A DNA stretch of 64,000 nt from Dama dama (Eukaryota > Chordata > Mammalia > Artiodactyla > Cervidae). A program made the position numbers and the translations under genes. Below, piece after piece: positions 24,968 through 34,808 of the stretch (the first letter of the stretch is position 1; every line of letters begins with the position of its first letter). The notes under the pieces are model-generated. The model was not told the origin of the DNA and did not search any database. It saw only the letters and a list, made by a program, of their open reading frames with translations. Location of the stretch: the NCBI RefSeq assembly GCF_033118175.1, contig NC_083698.1:47285501-47349500 (forward strand), read 5' to 3'.

Positions 24968-24973
24968 AATAAA
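24968..24973 (+). promoter_or_regulatory. EPDR1: Candidate proximal poly(A) signal
   Basis: AATAAA about 620 nt after the EPDR1 stop codon. It would give a short 3' UTR. No clear GT-rich element follows closely, so use of this site is uncertain. Confidence 0.35.
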
Positions 24974-25299
24974 AGGCTATAGTACAAAGAAATGATTCCT
25001 CTAAAGATATATTTTTACATAGGAGGGTTTGGAAAATCTTAATGTCTATTTCTGGGTAAGCATGAGCCATGTATTCTTCCTTTTTTCTATGCAAGAGTAT
25101 TGATATGTGTGCTGAATCAACTTGTCAAGAGACCTAAAGAGACAGGTAGCATTCTAAAAATAGCACCGAACTGGGATTCAGGAGACTGTTGTTTCTGAAA
25201 TCCAGGATGAGAATTCCCTTGTACTGGAGCTCCTTTGATTAGCTAGATAGACTGTGCTTCCTCTAACATCCCTGGGGCAGCATTTCATAACCTCTTTGT

Positions 25300-25560
25300 T
25301 GGTCTGACTTCTGCTCATCCTTCCCAGGTCAGCTCATGCATGGCTTTCAGAGGCTGCTCCCAAGTCTGGACTGGCTGCACCTCGTAGCTTGAACAAGTTA
25401 TTCTGATAATGCTCACTAGGCTGTGTCAAAATTTCCTGCTTCCTGGACATTCTGACTCACTAGCCTGACTATGAGTGCCATGAGTATGGCTACCATGTTC
25501 TGTATACTTTTATATGCCCAGCACTAAATGCCTGGCACATGGTTGGTGCCCTATAGTTTG
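25300..25560 (+). mobile_element. L2 LINE 3' end within the EPDR1 3' UTR
   Basis: Diverged sense L2 text: 'catccttcccaggtcagctc', then 'tgcccagcactaaatgcctg' and 'gcacatggttggtgccc', matching the order of the L2 3' terminus. A short MIR-like piece ('tttcctcatttgctaaatgg') follows at about 25590-25625. Confidence 0.5.
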
Positions 25561-25794
25561 GAGAATAGAGAATGCTAGCCTCTCTGGTCCTTATTTCCTC
25601 ATTTGCTAAATGGGATTGGGTTTGCTGATTTCTAGGGAGACATCTAGTAATAAAATTTATCATTTTAGATTCTTTCTAATATTGTGTTTTATCTGGCCAT
25701 CTATCTATCCATCATCTATTGCCAGGAGAAATGTGTGACACCTATGTTATGCTGAAAACAATCTGTATCACTCACAGTTTATCTATACTGTTTC

Positions 25795-25800
25795 AATAAA
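25795..25800 (+). promoter_or_regulatory. EPDR1: Candidate distal poly(A) signal of EPDR1
   Basis: Canonical AATAAA followed 15-45 nt later by T/GT-rich sequence. It lies about 1.45 kb after the stop codon and is the best candidate for the main transcript end. A BovB insertion begins only about 60 nt downstream. Confidence 0.55.
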
Positions 25801-25861
25801 CAGATTTAATTGCACTTCTCAGTGTTCTTTGATATATTTGTTTTTGTGATAAATATGTATT

Positions 25862-26224
25862 CAGTTCAGTTCAGTCGCTCAGTCATGTCCGACTCTTTGC
25901 GACCCCATGGACTGCAGCACACCAGGCTTCCCTGTCTATCACCAACTCCCTGAGTTTACTCAAACTCATGTCCATTGAGTTGGTGATGCCATCCAACCAC
26001 CTCATACTTTGTGGTCTCCTTCTTCTCCCACCTTCAATCTTTCCCAGAATTAGGGTCTTTTCAAATGAGTCAGTTCTTTGCATCAGGTGGCCAAAGTATT
26101 GGATTTTCAGCTTCAGCATCAGTCCTTCCAATGAATATTCAGGACTGATTTCCTTTAGGATGGCTGGTTGGATCACCTTGCAGTCCAAGGTACTCTCAAG
26201 AGTCTTCTCCAACACCACAGTTCA
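25862..26224 (-). mobile_element. BovB 3' end, antisense, copy A, with TSD
   Basis: The 3'-terminal ~360 bp of BovB in reverse: 'cagtcatgtccgactctttg', through 'ccaatgaatattcaggactg', to 'ttctccaacaccacagttca'. It is flanked by the 11-bp direct repeat aaatatgtatt at 25851-25861 and 26225-26235. Its minus-strand frame still reads as recognisable BovB C-terminal protein with 'SLEGLMLKLKIQYFGHLMQR'. Confidence 0.85.
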
Positions 26225-26257
26225 AAATATGTATTATCTTATAATAAATATGGCTAT

Positions 26258-26644
26258 CAGTTCAGTTCAGTCACTCAGTCGTGTCTGACTCTTTATGACC
26301 CCATGGACTGCAGCACACCAGGCTTCCCTGTCCATCACCAACTCTTGGAGCTTACTCAAATTCATGTCCATCGAGTCAGTGATGCCATCCAACCATCTAA
26401 TCCTCTGTTGTCCCCTTCTCCTTCCACCTTCAATGTTTCCCAGCATCAGGGTCTTTTCAAATGAGTCAGTTCTTTGCATCAGGTAGCCAAAGTACTGCAG
26501 TTTCAGCTTCAGCATCAGTCCTTCCAATGAATATTAAGGACTGATTTCCTTTAGGATTGATTGGTTGGATCTCCTTGCAGTCCAAGGGACTTTGAAGAGT
26601 CTTCTCCAACACCACAGTTCAAAAGCATCAATTCTTTGGTGCTC
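26258..26644 (-). mobile_element. BovB 3' end, antisense, copy B, with TSD
   Basis: A second, slightly longer BovB 3' end in the same orientation, 33 bp after copy A. It is flanked by its own 8-bp direct repeat atggctat (26250-26257 and 26645-26652), different from that of copy A. So it is an independent insertion and not a tandem duplication. Confidence 0.85.
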
Positions 26645-26774
26645 ATGGCTATAAGGCATGAGCCTTATATGGCTTATATATGGCTATAAGGCAGTCAAAA
26701 CACTCCTCTAATGAATAAAGTGCTTCCTAAGATCTACACCAAATTCATTATCTTTTCTCAAAAGCTTGCTTTTC

Positions 26775-27060
26775 CTCTTTAAAGTCCCAGTTTCCTGGGT
26801 CAGAAGCCTCAGAGTCATTCTTGACCCATATTTTCTCTTTCAATCTTCATAAGCACTCAGTGTCCTCAGTTTCACCAAAATAGTTCTTAAGGGTACAGAC
26901 TCTTGTCCATCCCCTCAGACACACCCATATCCCAGCTCTTAGCATTGCTGACCTTTGCAAGATCTCTATACCCTCTGTCCTTTTCCTTGTTCTAGAAACA
27001 ATCCTCTGTTCATTCATTCATTCATAAGCCAATCCTGAACCCCTGCTATCTCCATTGCCT
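26775..27060 (+). mobile_element. L2 LINE fragment, sense (weak)
   Basis: 'tcagaagcctcagagtcatt' followed by 'cttgacccatattttctctt' matches the order of an L2 coding block. A short CATT repeat near 27010 follows. It is strongly diverged. Confidence 0.4.
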
Positions 27061-27569
27061 ATGCTGGTTCCTAGAGTCACAGAGAAGAGTGCACCCTGAC
27101 CAAGGCCAGTATCTGGACTACACAGATGGGGGAGACTTTCACAGCTGCCTTCGAGGTGGTCCAGCTTGATAAAGCCTTAGTGAGTGTTTTACCCACGTCT
27201 TTTCTCTCCACCCACAGGATAACCCTGCTCTATTTCCCTGACCTCTGCAATTTTGCCTTCACCCACCTCAATCTACACCACCACGCGAACGAGAAAGGAA
27301 AGGAACTCCTCTTATTTTATTCGGGACATGTGAAGTTGGCACCCTTCATTTTTCAGTTTGTCCACTTTGGGAGTTAAGCCATTTCCCAGTTAAGCTAAAT
27401 CTTCCTTGCAGAAGGATTTTGTGTCCAGGGGTTCTCCACTGCCTCCAGGAAAAGTGGAGGCTCCACAGCCTGGTGCGCAAGGCCCTTTTAATTAGGCCTT
27501 GACTCCCTCTCCAGCTTCAGATCTTGGCACTGGTCTCTCTTTTCAAATGGCCACTAGAGCCTGAGAAAT
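27061..27569. other. Non-coding, no feature recognised
   Basis: Intergenic sequence between the L2 relic and the young L1 insertion. A small open frame at 27126-27377 has no recognisable domain. Confidence 0.4.
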
Positions 27570-27582
27570 GAAACCTGGGTTA
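27570..27582 (+). repeat. Left target-site duplication of the inverted L1
   Basis: gaaacctgggtta, repeated exactly at 32224-32236 after the A-rich tail. The pair bounds the whole rearranged L1, showing that its inverted and direct parts came in as one event. Confidence 0.9.
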
Positions 27583-30500
27583 TTTTCTCCCAATCTGAGG
27601 GCTGTCTTTTCACCTTACTTATAGTTTCCTTTGTAGTGCAAAAGCTTTTAAGTTTCATTAGGTCCCATTTGTTTAGTTTTGCTTTTATTTCCAATATTCT
27701 GGGAGGTGGGTCATAGAGGATCTTGCTGTGATCTACGTCGGAGAGTGTTTTGCCTATGTTCTCTTCTAGGAGTTTTATAGTTTCTGGTCTTACATTTAGA
27801 TCTTTAATCCATTTTGAGTTTATTTTTGTGTATGGTGTTAGAAAGTGTTCTAGTTTCATTCTTTTACAAGTGGGTGACCAGTTTTCCCAGCACCACTTGT
27901 TAAAGAGGTTGTCTTTTTTCCATTGTATATCCTTGCCTCCTTTGTCAAAGATAAGGTGTCCATAGGTTCGTGGATTTATCTCTGGGCTTTCTATTCTGTT
28001 CCATTGATCTATATTTCTGTCTTTGTGCCAGTACCATACTGTCTTGATGACTGTGGCTTTGTAGTAGAGTCTGAAGTCAGGCAGGTTGATTCCTCCAGTT
28101 CCATTCTTCTTTCTCAAGATTACTTTGGCTATTCGAGGTTTTTTGTATTTCCATACAAATTGTGAAATTCTTTGGTCTAGTTCTGTGAAAAATACCGTTG
28201 GTAGCTTGATAGGGATTGCATTGAATCTATAGACTGCTTTGGGTAGAATAGCCATTTTGACAATATTGATTCTTCCAATCCATGAACACGGTATGTTTCT
28301 CCATCTGTTTGTGTCCTCTTTGATTTCTTTCATCAGTGTTTTATAGTTTTCTATGAATAGGTCTTTTGTTTCTTTAGGTAGATATACTCCTAAGTATTTT
28401 ATTCTTTTTGTTGCAATGGTGAATGGTATTGTTTCCCTAATTTCTCTGTCTGTTTTTTCATTGTTAGTATATAGGAATGCAAGGGATTTCTGTGTGTTAA
28501 TTTTATATCCTGCAACTTTACTATATTCATTGATTAGCTCTAGTAACTTTCTGGTAGAGTCTTTAGGGTTTTCTATGTAGAGGATCATGTCATCTGCAAA
28601 CAGCGAGAGTTTCACTTCTTCTTTTCCTATCTGGATTCCTTTTACTTCTTTTTCTGCTCTGATTGCTGTGGCCAGAACTTCCAACACTATGTTGAATAGT
28701 AGTGGTGAGAGTGGGCACCCTTGTCTTGTTCCTGATTTCAGGGGAAATGCTTTCAATTTTTCACCATTGAGGGTGATGCTTGCTGTGGGTTTGTCATATA
28801 TAGCTTTTATTATGTTGAGGTATGTTCCTTCTATTCCTGCTTTTTGGAGAGTTTTAATCATAAATGAGTGTTGAATTTTGTCAAAGGCTTTCTCTGCATC
28901 TATTGAGATAATCATATGGTTTTTATCTTTCAATTTGTTAATGTGGTGTATTACATTGATTGATTTGCAGATATTAAAGAATCCTTGCATTCCTGGGATA
29001 AAGCCCACTTGGTCATGGTGTATGATTTTTTTAATATGTTGTTGGATTCTGTTTGCTAGAATTTTGTTAAGGATTTTTGCATCTATGTTCATCAGTGATA
29101 TTGGCCTGTAGTTTTCTTTTTTTGTGGCATCTTTGTCTGGTTTTGGAATTAGGGTGATGGTGGCATAGAATGAGTTTGGAAGCTTACCTTCATCTGCAAT
29201 TTTCTGGAAGAGTTTGAGTAAGATAGGTGTTAGCTCTTCTCTAAATTTTTGGTAGAATTCAGCTGTGAAGCCATCTGGTCCTGGGCTTTTGTTTGCTGGA
29301 AGATTTTTGATGACAGTTTCGATTTCCTTGCTTGTGATGGGTCTGTTAAGATCTTCTATTTCTTCCTGGTTCAGTTTTGGAAAGTTATACTTTTCTAAGA
29401 ATTTGTCCATTTCATCCAAGTTGTCCATTTTATTGGCATAGAGCTGCTGGTAGTAGTCTCTTATGATCCTTTGTATTTCAGTGTTGTCTGTTGTGATCTC
29501 TCCATTTTCATTTCTAATTTTGTTAATTTGGTTCTTCTCTCTTTGTTTCTTAATGAGTCTTGCTAATGGTTTGTCAATTTTGTTTATTTTTTCAAAAAAC
29601 CAGCTTTTAGCTTTGTTGATTTTTGCTATGGTCTCTTTAGTTTCTTTTGCATTTATTTCTGCCCTGATTTTTAAGATTTCTTTCCTTCTGCTAACTCTGG
29701 GGTTCTTCATTTCTTCCTTCTCTAACTGCTTTAGGTGTAGAGTTAGGTTATTTAATTGGTTTTTTTTCCTGTTTCTTGATGTAAGCCTGTAATGCTATGA
29801 ACCTTCCCCTTAGCACTGCTTTTACAGTATCCCATAGGTTTTGGGTTGTTGTGTTTTCATTTTCATTCATTTCTATACATATTTTGATTTCTTTTTGATT
29901 TCTTCTATGATTTGTTGGTTATTCAGAAGCGTGTTATTTAGCCTCCATATGTTTGAAGTTTTAACAATTTTTTTCCTGTAATTGAGATCTAATCTTACTG
30001 CACTGTGGTCAGAAAAGATGACTGGAATGATTTCAATTTTTTTGAATTTTCCAAGACCAGACTTATGGCCCAGAATGTGATCTACTCTGGAGAAGGTTCC
30101 ATGTGCACTTGAGAAAAAGGTGAAGTTGATTGTTTTGGGGTGAAATGTCCTATAGATATCAATTAGGTCTAGCTGGTCCATTGTGTCATTTAAGGTTTGT
30201 GTTTCCTTGTTAATTTTCTGTTTAGTTGATCTATCCATAGTTGTGAGTGGGGTATTAAAGTCTCCCACTATTATTGTGTTACTATTAATTTCCTCTTTCA
30301 TACTCGTCAGTGTTTGCCGTACATATTGCGGTGCTCCTATGTTGGGTGCATATATATTTATAATTGTTATATCTTCTTCTTGGATTGATCCTTTGATCAT
30401 TATGTAGTGTCCTTCTTTGTCTCTTTTCACATCCTTTATTTGAAAGTCTATTTTATCTGATAGGAGTATTGCGACTCCTGCTTCCTTTTGCTCTCCGTTT

Positions 30501-30691
30501 GCATGAAATATTTTTTTCCAGCCCTTCACTTTTAGTCTGTATGTGTCTCTTGTTTTGAGGTGGGTCTCTTGTAGACAGCATATATAGGGGTCTTGTTTTT
30601 GTATCCATTCAGCCAGTCTTTGTCTTCTGGTTGGGGCATTCAACCCATTTACATTTAAGGTAATTATTGATAGGTCTGGTCCCGTTGCCAT
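27583..30691 (-). pseudogene. L1 ORF2 remnant: endonuclease plus reverse transcriptase (inverted part)
   Basis: ORF2 coding sequence reading leftward. The endonuclease-like N-terminus runs from the ATG at 30691, with LNVNGLNAP and CCLQETHLK as metal-site blocks, then GDFN and SDHSAV. A one-base loss in a T5 run (29892-29896; six T in the other copy) breaks the frame after IIEEIKK. A T8 run (29760-29767) breaks it again. The long open segment from 29710 then carries the RT domain with SPGPDGFTAEFYQ, RQGCPLSPLLFN and the catalytic FADD (coded at 28586-28600). A 3-bp in-frame loss relative to the other copy lies near 29165. The frame runs out of the element into the flank at 27582. It cannot make a full ORF2 protein. 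Confidence 0.9.
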
Positions 30692-30742
30692 TTACTTGGT
30701 TGTTTTGGGTTCACGTTTATACAACTTTTCTGCATTTCCTGT

Positions 30743-31149
30743 CTAGAGAAGATCCTTTAGCATTTGTTGAAGAGCTGGTTTGGTGGTGCTGAATTCTCTC
30801 AGCTTTTGCTTATCTGTAAAGCTTTTGAATTCTCCTTCATATCTGAATGAGATCCTTGCTGGATACAGTAATCTAGGTTGTAGGTTATTCTCTTTCATTA
30901 CTTTCAGTACGTCCTGCCATTCCCTTCTGGCCTGGAGGGTTTCTACTGATAGATCAGCTGTTATCCTTATGGGAATCCCTTTGTGTGTTATTTGTTGTTT
31001 CTCCCTTGCTGCTTTTAATATTTGTTCTTTGTTAATTTGATTAATATGTGTCTTAGGGTGTTTCGCCTTGGGTTTATCCTGTTTGGGACTCTCTGGGTTT
31101 CTTGGACTTGGGTGGCTATTTCCTTCCCCATTTTAGGGAAGTTTTCAGC
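30743..31149 (-). pseudogene. L1 ORF1 C-terminal remnant (inverted part)
   Basis: The C-terminal part of the RNA-binding ORF1 protein, reading leftward from the breakpoint: AENFPKMGKEIATQVQET through to the stop at 30743-30745. Relative to the other copy it lacks 13 bp near 31030, between two ctttg repeats, which breaks the frame. The N-terminal coiled coil was never copied (5' truncation). Confidence 0.85.
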
Positions 31150-31849
31150 AAATGAAGAAACAGACAAAGGATTAATCTCAAAAATATACAACCAACTCCT
31201 GAAGCTCAATTCCAGAAAAATAAATGACCCAATCAAAAAATGGGCCAAAGAACTAAACAGCCATTTCTCCAAAGAAGACATACAGATGGCTAACAAACAC
31301 ATGAAAAGATGTTCAACATCACTCATTATTAGAGAAATGCAAATCAAAACCACAATGAGGTACCATTACATGCCAGTCAGGATGGCTGCTATCCAAAAGT
31401 CTACAAGCAATAAATGCTGGAGAGGGTGTGGAGAAAAGGGAACCCTCTTACACTGTTGGTGGGAATGCAAACTAGTACAGCCACTATGGAAAACAGTGTG
31501 GAGATTTCTTAAAAAACTGGAAATAGAACTGCCATATGACCCAGCAATCCCACTTCTGGGCATACACACTGAGGAAGCCAGATGTGAAAGAGACACGTGC
31601 ACCCCAATGTTCATTGCAGCACTGTTTATAATAGCCAGGACATGGAAGCAACCTAGATGCCCATCAGCAGATGAATGGATGAGGAAGCTGTGGTACATAT
31701 ACACCATGGAATATTACTCAGCCATTAAAAAGAATTCATTTGAAACAGTCCTAATGAGATGGATGAAGCTGGAGCCCATTATACAGAGTGAAGTAAGCCA
31801 GAAAGATAAAGAACATTACAGCATACTAACACATATATATGGAATTTAG
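31147..31849 (+). pseudogene. L1 ORF2 C-terminal segment (non-inverted part)
   Basis: Sense C-terminal ORF2, from ANEETDKGLISKIY to the stop at 31847-31849. It includes the Cys/His motif CWRGCGEKGTLLHCWWECK (C-X3-C-X7-H-X4-C intact here) and the block MEYYSAIKKNSF. The continuous open frame upstream of 31147 is an accident of the inversion and not part of the protein. Confidence 0.9.
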
Positions 31850-32223
31850 AAAGATGGTAACGATAACCCTATATGCAAAACAGAAAAAGAGACACAGAAA
31901 TACAGAACAGACTTATGAACCCTGTGGGAGAATGTGAGGGTGGGATATTTCAAAAGAACAGCATGTATACTATCTATGGTGAAACAGATCACCAGCCCAG
32001 GTGGGATGCATGAGACAAGTGCTCGGGCCTGGTGCACTGGGAAGACCCAGAGGAATCGGGTGGAGAGGGAGGTGGGAGGGGGGATCGGGATGGGGAATAC
32101 GGGTAAATCTATGGCTGATTCATATCAATGTATGACAAAACCCACTGAAATGTTGTGAAGTAATTAGCCTCCAACTAAAATTAAAAAAAAAAAAAATGAA
32201 AAAAAAAAAAAAAGAAAGAAAAA

Positions 32224-32236
32224 GAAACCTGGGTTA
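32224..32236 (+). repeat. Right target-site duplication of the inverted L1
   Basis: Exact second copy of gaaacctgggtta, immediately after the A-rich tail. Confidence 0.9.
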
Positions 32237-33194
32237 CTTCTGGGTGCACGGGGTTTTATCAGTCACCAATCTTGTATAAAATTCTCCAGTGGCCAAAATA
32301 GTAAAAAAATAAAAGGACTCTTGAATAGGGCAGGGACTGTTTCCTATTTACAGAGAGGAGCATCCAGTGCCTCAATTATCTGCAGATAGTCCTGACATGG
32401 ACCAGGATTAGGGTTGGGTTTCACTTTGTGGACCCTCTGTCTTGTGTCTCTGACCCTTTATATTACGTCACAGCAACTTCCTTCCACCCCTCCCAAGGCA
32501 AACTGCCAGGATCCATGCAAGTGCAGGGGTCTTCTCTACCCTTGGCCTTCAACTCTGAAGGCCCTGCTTGGGGACAGAGCCATCCCTCCGTCTCCTACTG
32601 GCTCGTGCGAAGTCAAGGGGGCCTGGCCTTTCTGCCCCCAAGTGCTCTGATTATCCGGGTGACTTTCTTGCCAGAGGCTTTGCAAATTGAGATGATGCTG
32701 CATTTCCTACGACTGGAACCCAGTATTCAAAATATAAAATTATTTAAATATTTTAAAAGGGCAGAAAGTTTAGATCTCTGAGATTTCCTATGATGTACTG
32801 AGTTTCCCATCAAGCTAAATTCCACACCATTTGAAAACTCAATACTCACTCCTTGCTGGATTTTCCTTACTAACTCCATCCTCTCAGTGTTCCCTCAGTT
32901 CTTTTAAATCGCTTTGCTGGTATAGTCACCTGTGTCACACGATTGTATCTTTCAGTTTTTTGAAGTGTGTAGATTGTGTTTCTGTCCATCTACTGAAGGC
33001 ACCTTAGATGCAGGAAGGGCATCCTTGCCTTTCTTATTGATGAAAAATGACTTCAGTTGGATGAGATTATGAGCCTCCTCAGCCAAAGTCTTGTGAGTAA
33101 TTTGTGAGATTTAAAGGCCTTGTGAGTGGAAAGCTCTTTAAAAGAATAAAGTTAACTTTAACTTTATATATGGATATCCTAGTATCAACAATCT
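32237..33194. other. Non-coding, no feature recognised
   Basis: Intergenic DNA. Short open frames around 32414-32781 have no recognisable domain. Confidence 0.4.
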
Positions 33195-33322
33195 TTCTTT
33201 TTTTGGGGGGGGGGTTGTGCTGCGTGGTTTGCAGGATCTTAGTTTCCTGATCTAGGATTGAACTCAGGCCACAGCAGTGAAAGCACAAAGTCCTAACCAC
33301 TAGACTGCCAGGGAATGACCTC
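33195..33322 (-). mobile_element. CHR-type tRNA-Glu SINE, antisense
   Basis: An older cetartiodactyl tRNA-derived SINE in reverse. It begins with a T/G-rich tail (including a G10 run), then 'gctgcgtggtttgcaggat', 'tagtttcctgatctaggatt' and the tRNA-like head 'ctaaccactagactgccagg'. Confidence 0.7.
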
Positions 33323-33602
33323 AATAAAATTTGAGAACTATGCTAGGATGATAACAACTGAAATATACTTTTATTTGTTTTAAAGCAGAATTATTAGTTC
33401 AGGAACATGTGCAGAAAAAACACTGGGCTATAATTTGTGGTATATTTTATTCGGGGAGAATGACACTTTTATATTGCTATTTTAAAATTCATATTGCTTT
33501 CATTAGGGCAAATATTAACACAGCTACCCTATTTATTTCCTATTTAAAGATGAGAAGTGTAATGTATTTTCAAGAAGTGGGATATAATTGGCAGTGGATA
33601 CA

Positions 33603-33806
33603 TCTTCCCTGGTGGCTAGGATGGTAAAGAATCTGCCTACAATGCAGGAGATGCGAGTTCAATCCCTGGGTCGGGAAGATCCCCTGGAGTAGGGAATGGC
33701 AACCTGTTCCAGTATTCTTGCCTGAGAAATCCCATGGAGAGAGGAGCCTGGTGGACTATAGTCCATGGGGTCATGAAGAGTTGGACACAACTGAATGCAC
33801 ACACAC
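33603..33806 (+). mobile_element. Bov-tA SINE, sense
   Basis: Full-length Bov-tA: head 'cttccctggtggctaggatg', B-box-like 'ggagatgcgagttcaatccc', middle 'cctgttccagtattcttgcc' and tail 'agagttggacacaactgaat' followed by CA repeats. Confidence 0.9.
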
Positions 33807-34751
33807 AGAATTCTTGGTATTTGGGTGATCTGAGTATATGTGTCTGTGTGTGCTACACTTCGGTTGCAGCTATAACATTCCCAGTGGTATGTTGTATATT
33901 TATTTTAACATACAATTTGCTCAAATTGGATAGCTAAGTGTTCTTTTCCTTCATCAGGGTACTTTTTGATGATAAAACAAGTACTCTTCTTATTAAAATA
34001 AGACTGCTATCATTATAATCTCACTTGAACTTCAATAAAGAAAACTAAAGAAAGCCACAATAAGTCAAAGGTTTTCTTGTGAAATGGTTTTTCAAATCTA
34101 CAGTATATTATTTAATAACTTCTCAGCCTAGTTAATTAGTTTTCTCAGCCTGGAGAAAGGTTGAGAAAACATTGGTATTAGTTTCCCAACCAGAAGGCAC
34201 CAACCTAAACTATTGGAAAATTCCAAGTTAACTAAATACACAAACTTGTTTGATTAACAATATAGTCTTGGGATGGGGGGGGGGCATGGGTTATAAGAAA
34301 CAGATATTTAGGGTCTCTTGATTTTGCTTCATTTTTGTGGCAGAAGTGGTACCTTTGTTGTGGAATCATGGTACAGCTGTCCTATCTTATGGAACAAGTT
34401 CCCTTAGCAAAGTCAAGTTTTCCATTAAATTCTACTGCAAAATTTAACACAGTTAAATTCCAGGAAAAACAAAGTTGTGTAAAAGCTAAATTGAAAACTT
34501 TTGATGAGAAAAAGACTAAGATAAAAGTTATTTCTGAAACATTCTGTGATCACATTAGTTGATGGGTACCCGTGATCAACAGCTGCAATTTAGTATCTTA
34601 TTATCAGGCTCCTTTGCTTTTGCAAAACAATTTGATTCTAAAGTATTAAGTGGCCTTTCCTTAGTAGCTTTGGCTGCTCCAAGGGCTCGGGGATAAAAAA
34701 GTGAAAACATAAACTGATCTGTCTTGCAAGACCTTAGGAAATTTTAATCAC
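33807..34751. other. Non-coding, no feature recognised
   Basis: AT-rich intergenic DNA with a G10 run near 34276. The small open frame at 34335-34562 has no recognisable domain. Confidence 0.4.
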
Positions 34752-34808
34752 CTATGGGGTACAGAGTCGGACACAACTAAAGCGACTTAGCAGCAGCAGC
34801 AGCAGCAC
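34752..34808 (+). mobile_element. BovA-type SINE 3' end fragment with (CAG)n
   Basis: Only the terminal part of a Bov-A SINE: 'gtacagagtcggacacaac', then 'gcgacttagcagcagcagca' ending in a CAG repeat of about six units. It is a severe 5' truncation. Confidence 0.75.

Larger units (their letters stand above)
24346..25815 (+). other. EPDR1: EPDR1 3' untranslated region (probable)
   Basis: Sequence from the stop codon to just beyond the AATAAA at 25795-25800. The end is inferred from that signal and the GT-rich text after it (25815-25845, 'agtgttctttgatatatttg'). Within it are an L2 3' end (about 25300-25560) and earlier candidate signals AATAAA at 24968-24973 and 25649-25654, so alternative, shorter 3' UTRs are possible. 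Confidence 0.6.
27583..32223 (+). mobile_element. Young L1 with 5' inversion (twin-priming structure)
   Basis: A 4.64-kb L1 insertion. The right part (31147-32223) is in + orientation: ORF2 C-terminus, 3' UTR and an impure A-tail (32182-32223). The left part (27583-31149) is the same element in - orientation: the end of ORF1, the spacer, and ORF2 up to the breakpoint. The two parts meet in the L1 map almost exactly, with about one base lost, and the junction shows a 3-bp overlap, AGC, at 31147-31149. A single 13-bp target duplication encloses both. This is the known signature of twin priming. It is 5'-truncated within ORF1. By eye its sequence is nearly identical to the L1 at 39419-46899, so it is young. 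It is non-autonomous. Confidence 0.95.

Noticed and set aside
27750..29792. Multiple 70-110 residue frames opposite the L1 ORF2 copies (also 39903-42870)
   Set aside because: They repeat at both L1 copies only because the DNA is the same; they are antisense shadows of ORF2.
31022..31849. A 275-residue open frame on the + strand
   Set aside because: Only the part from 31147 is real ORF2 sequence; the upstream part is antisense ORF1 joined in frame by the L1 inversion.
33603..33680. tRNA-like A/B-box text in Bov-tA heads as tRNA genes
   Set aside because: These are SINE heads derived from tRNA-Glu and lack a foldable full tRNA; none is called as a tRNA gene.
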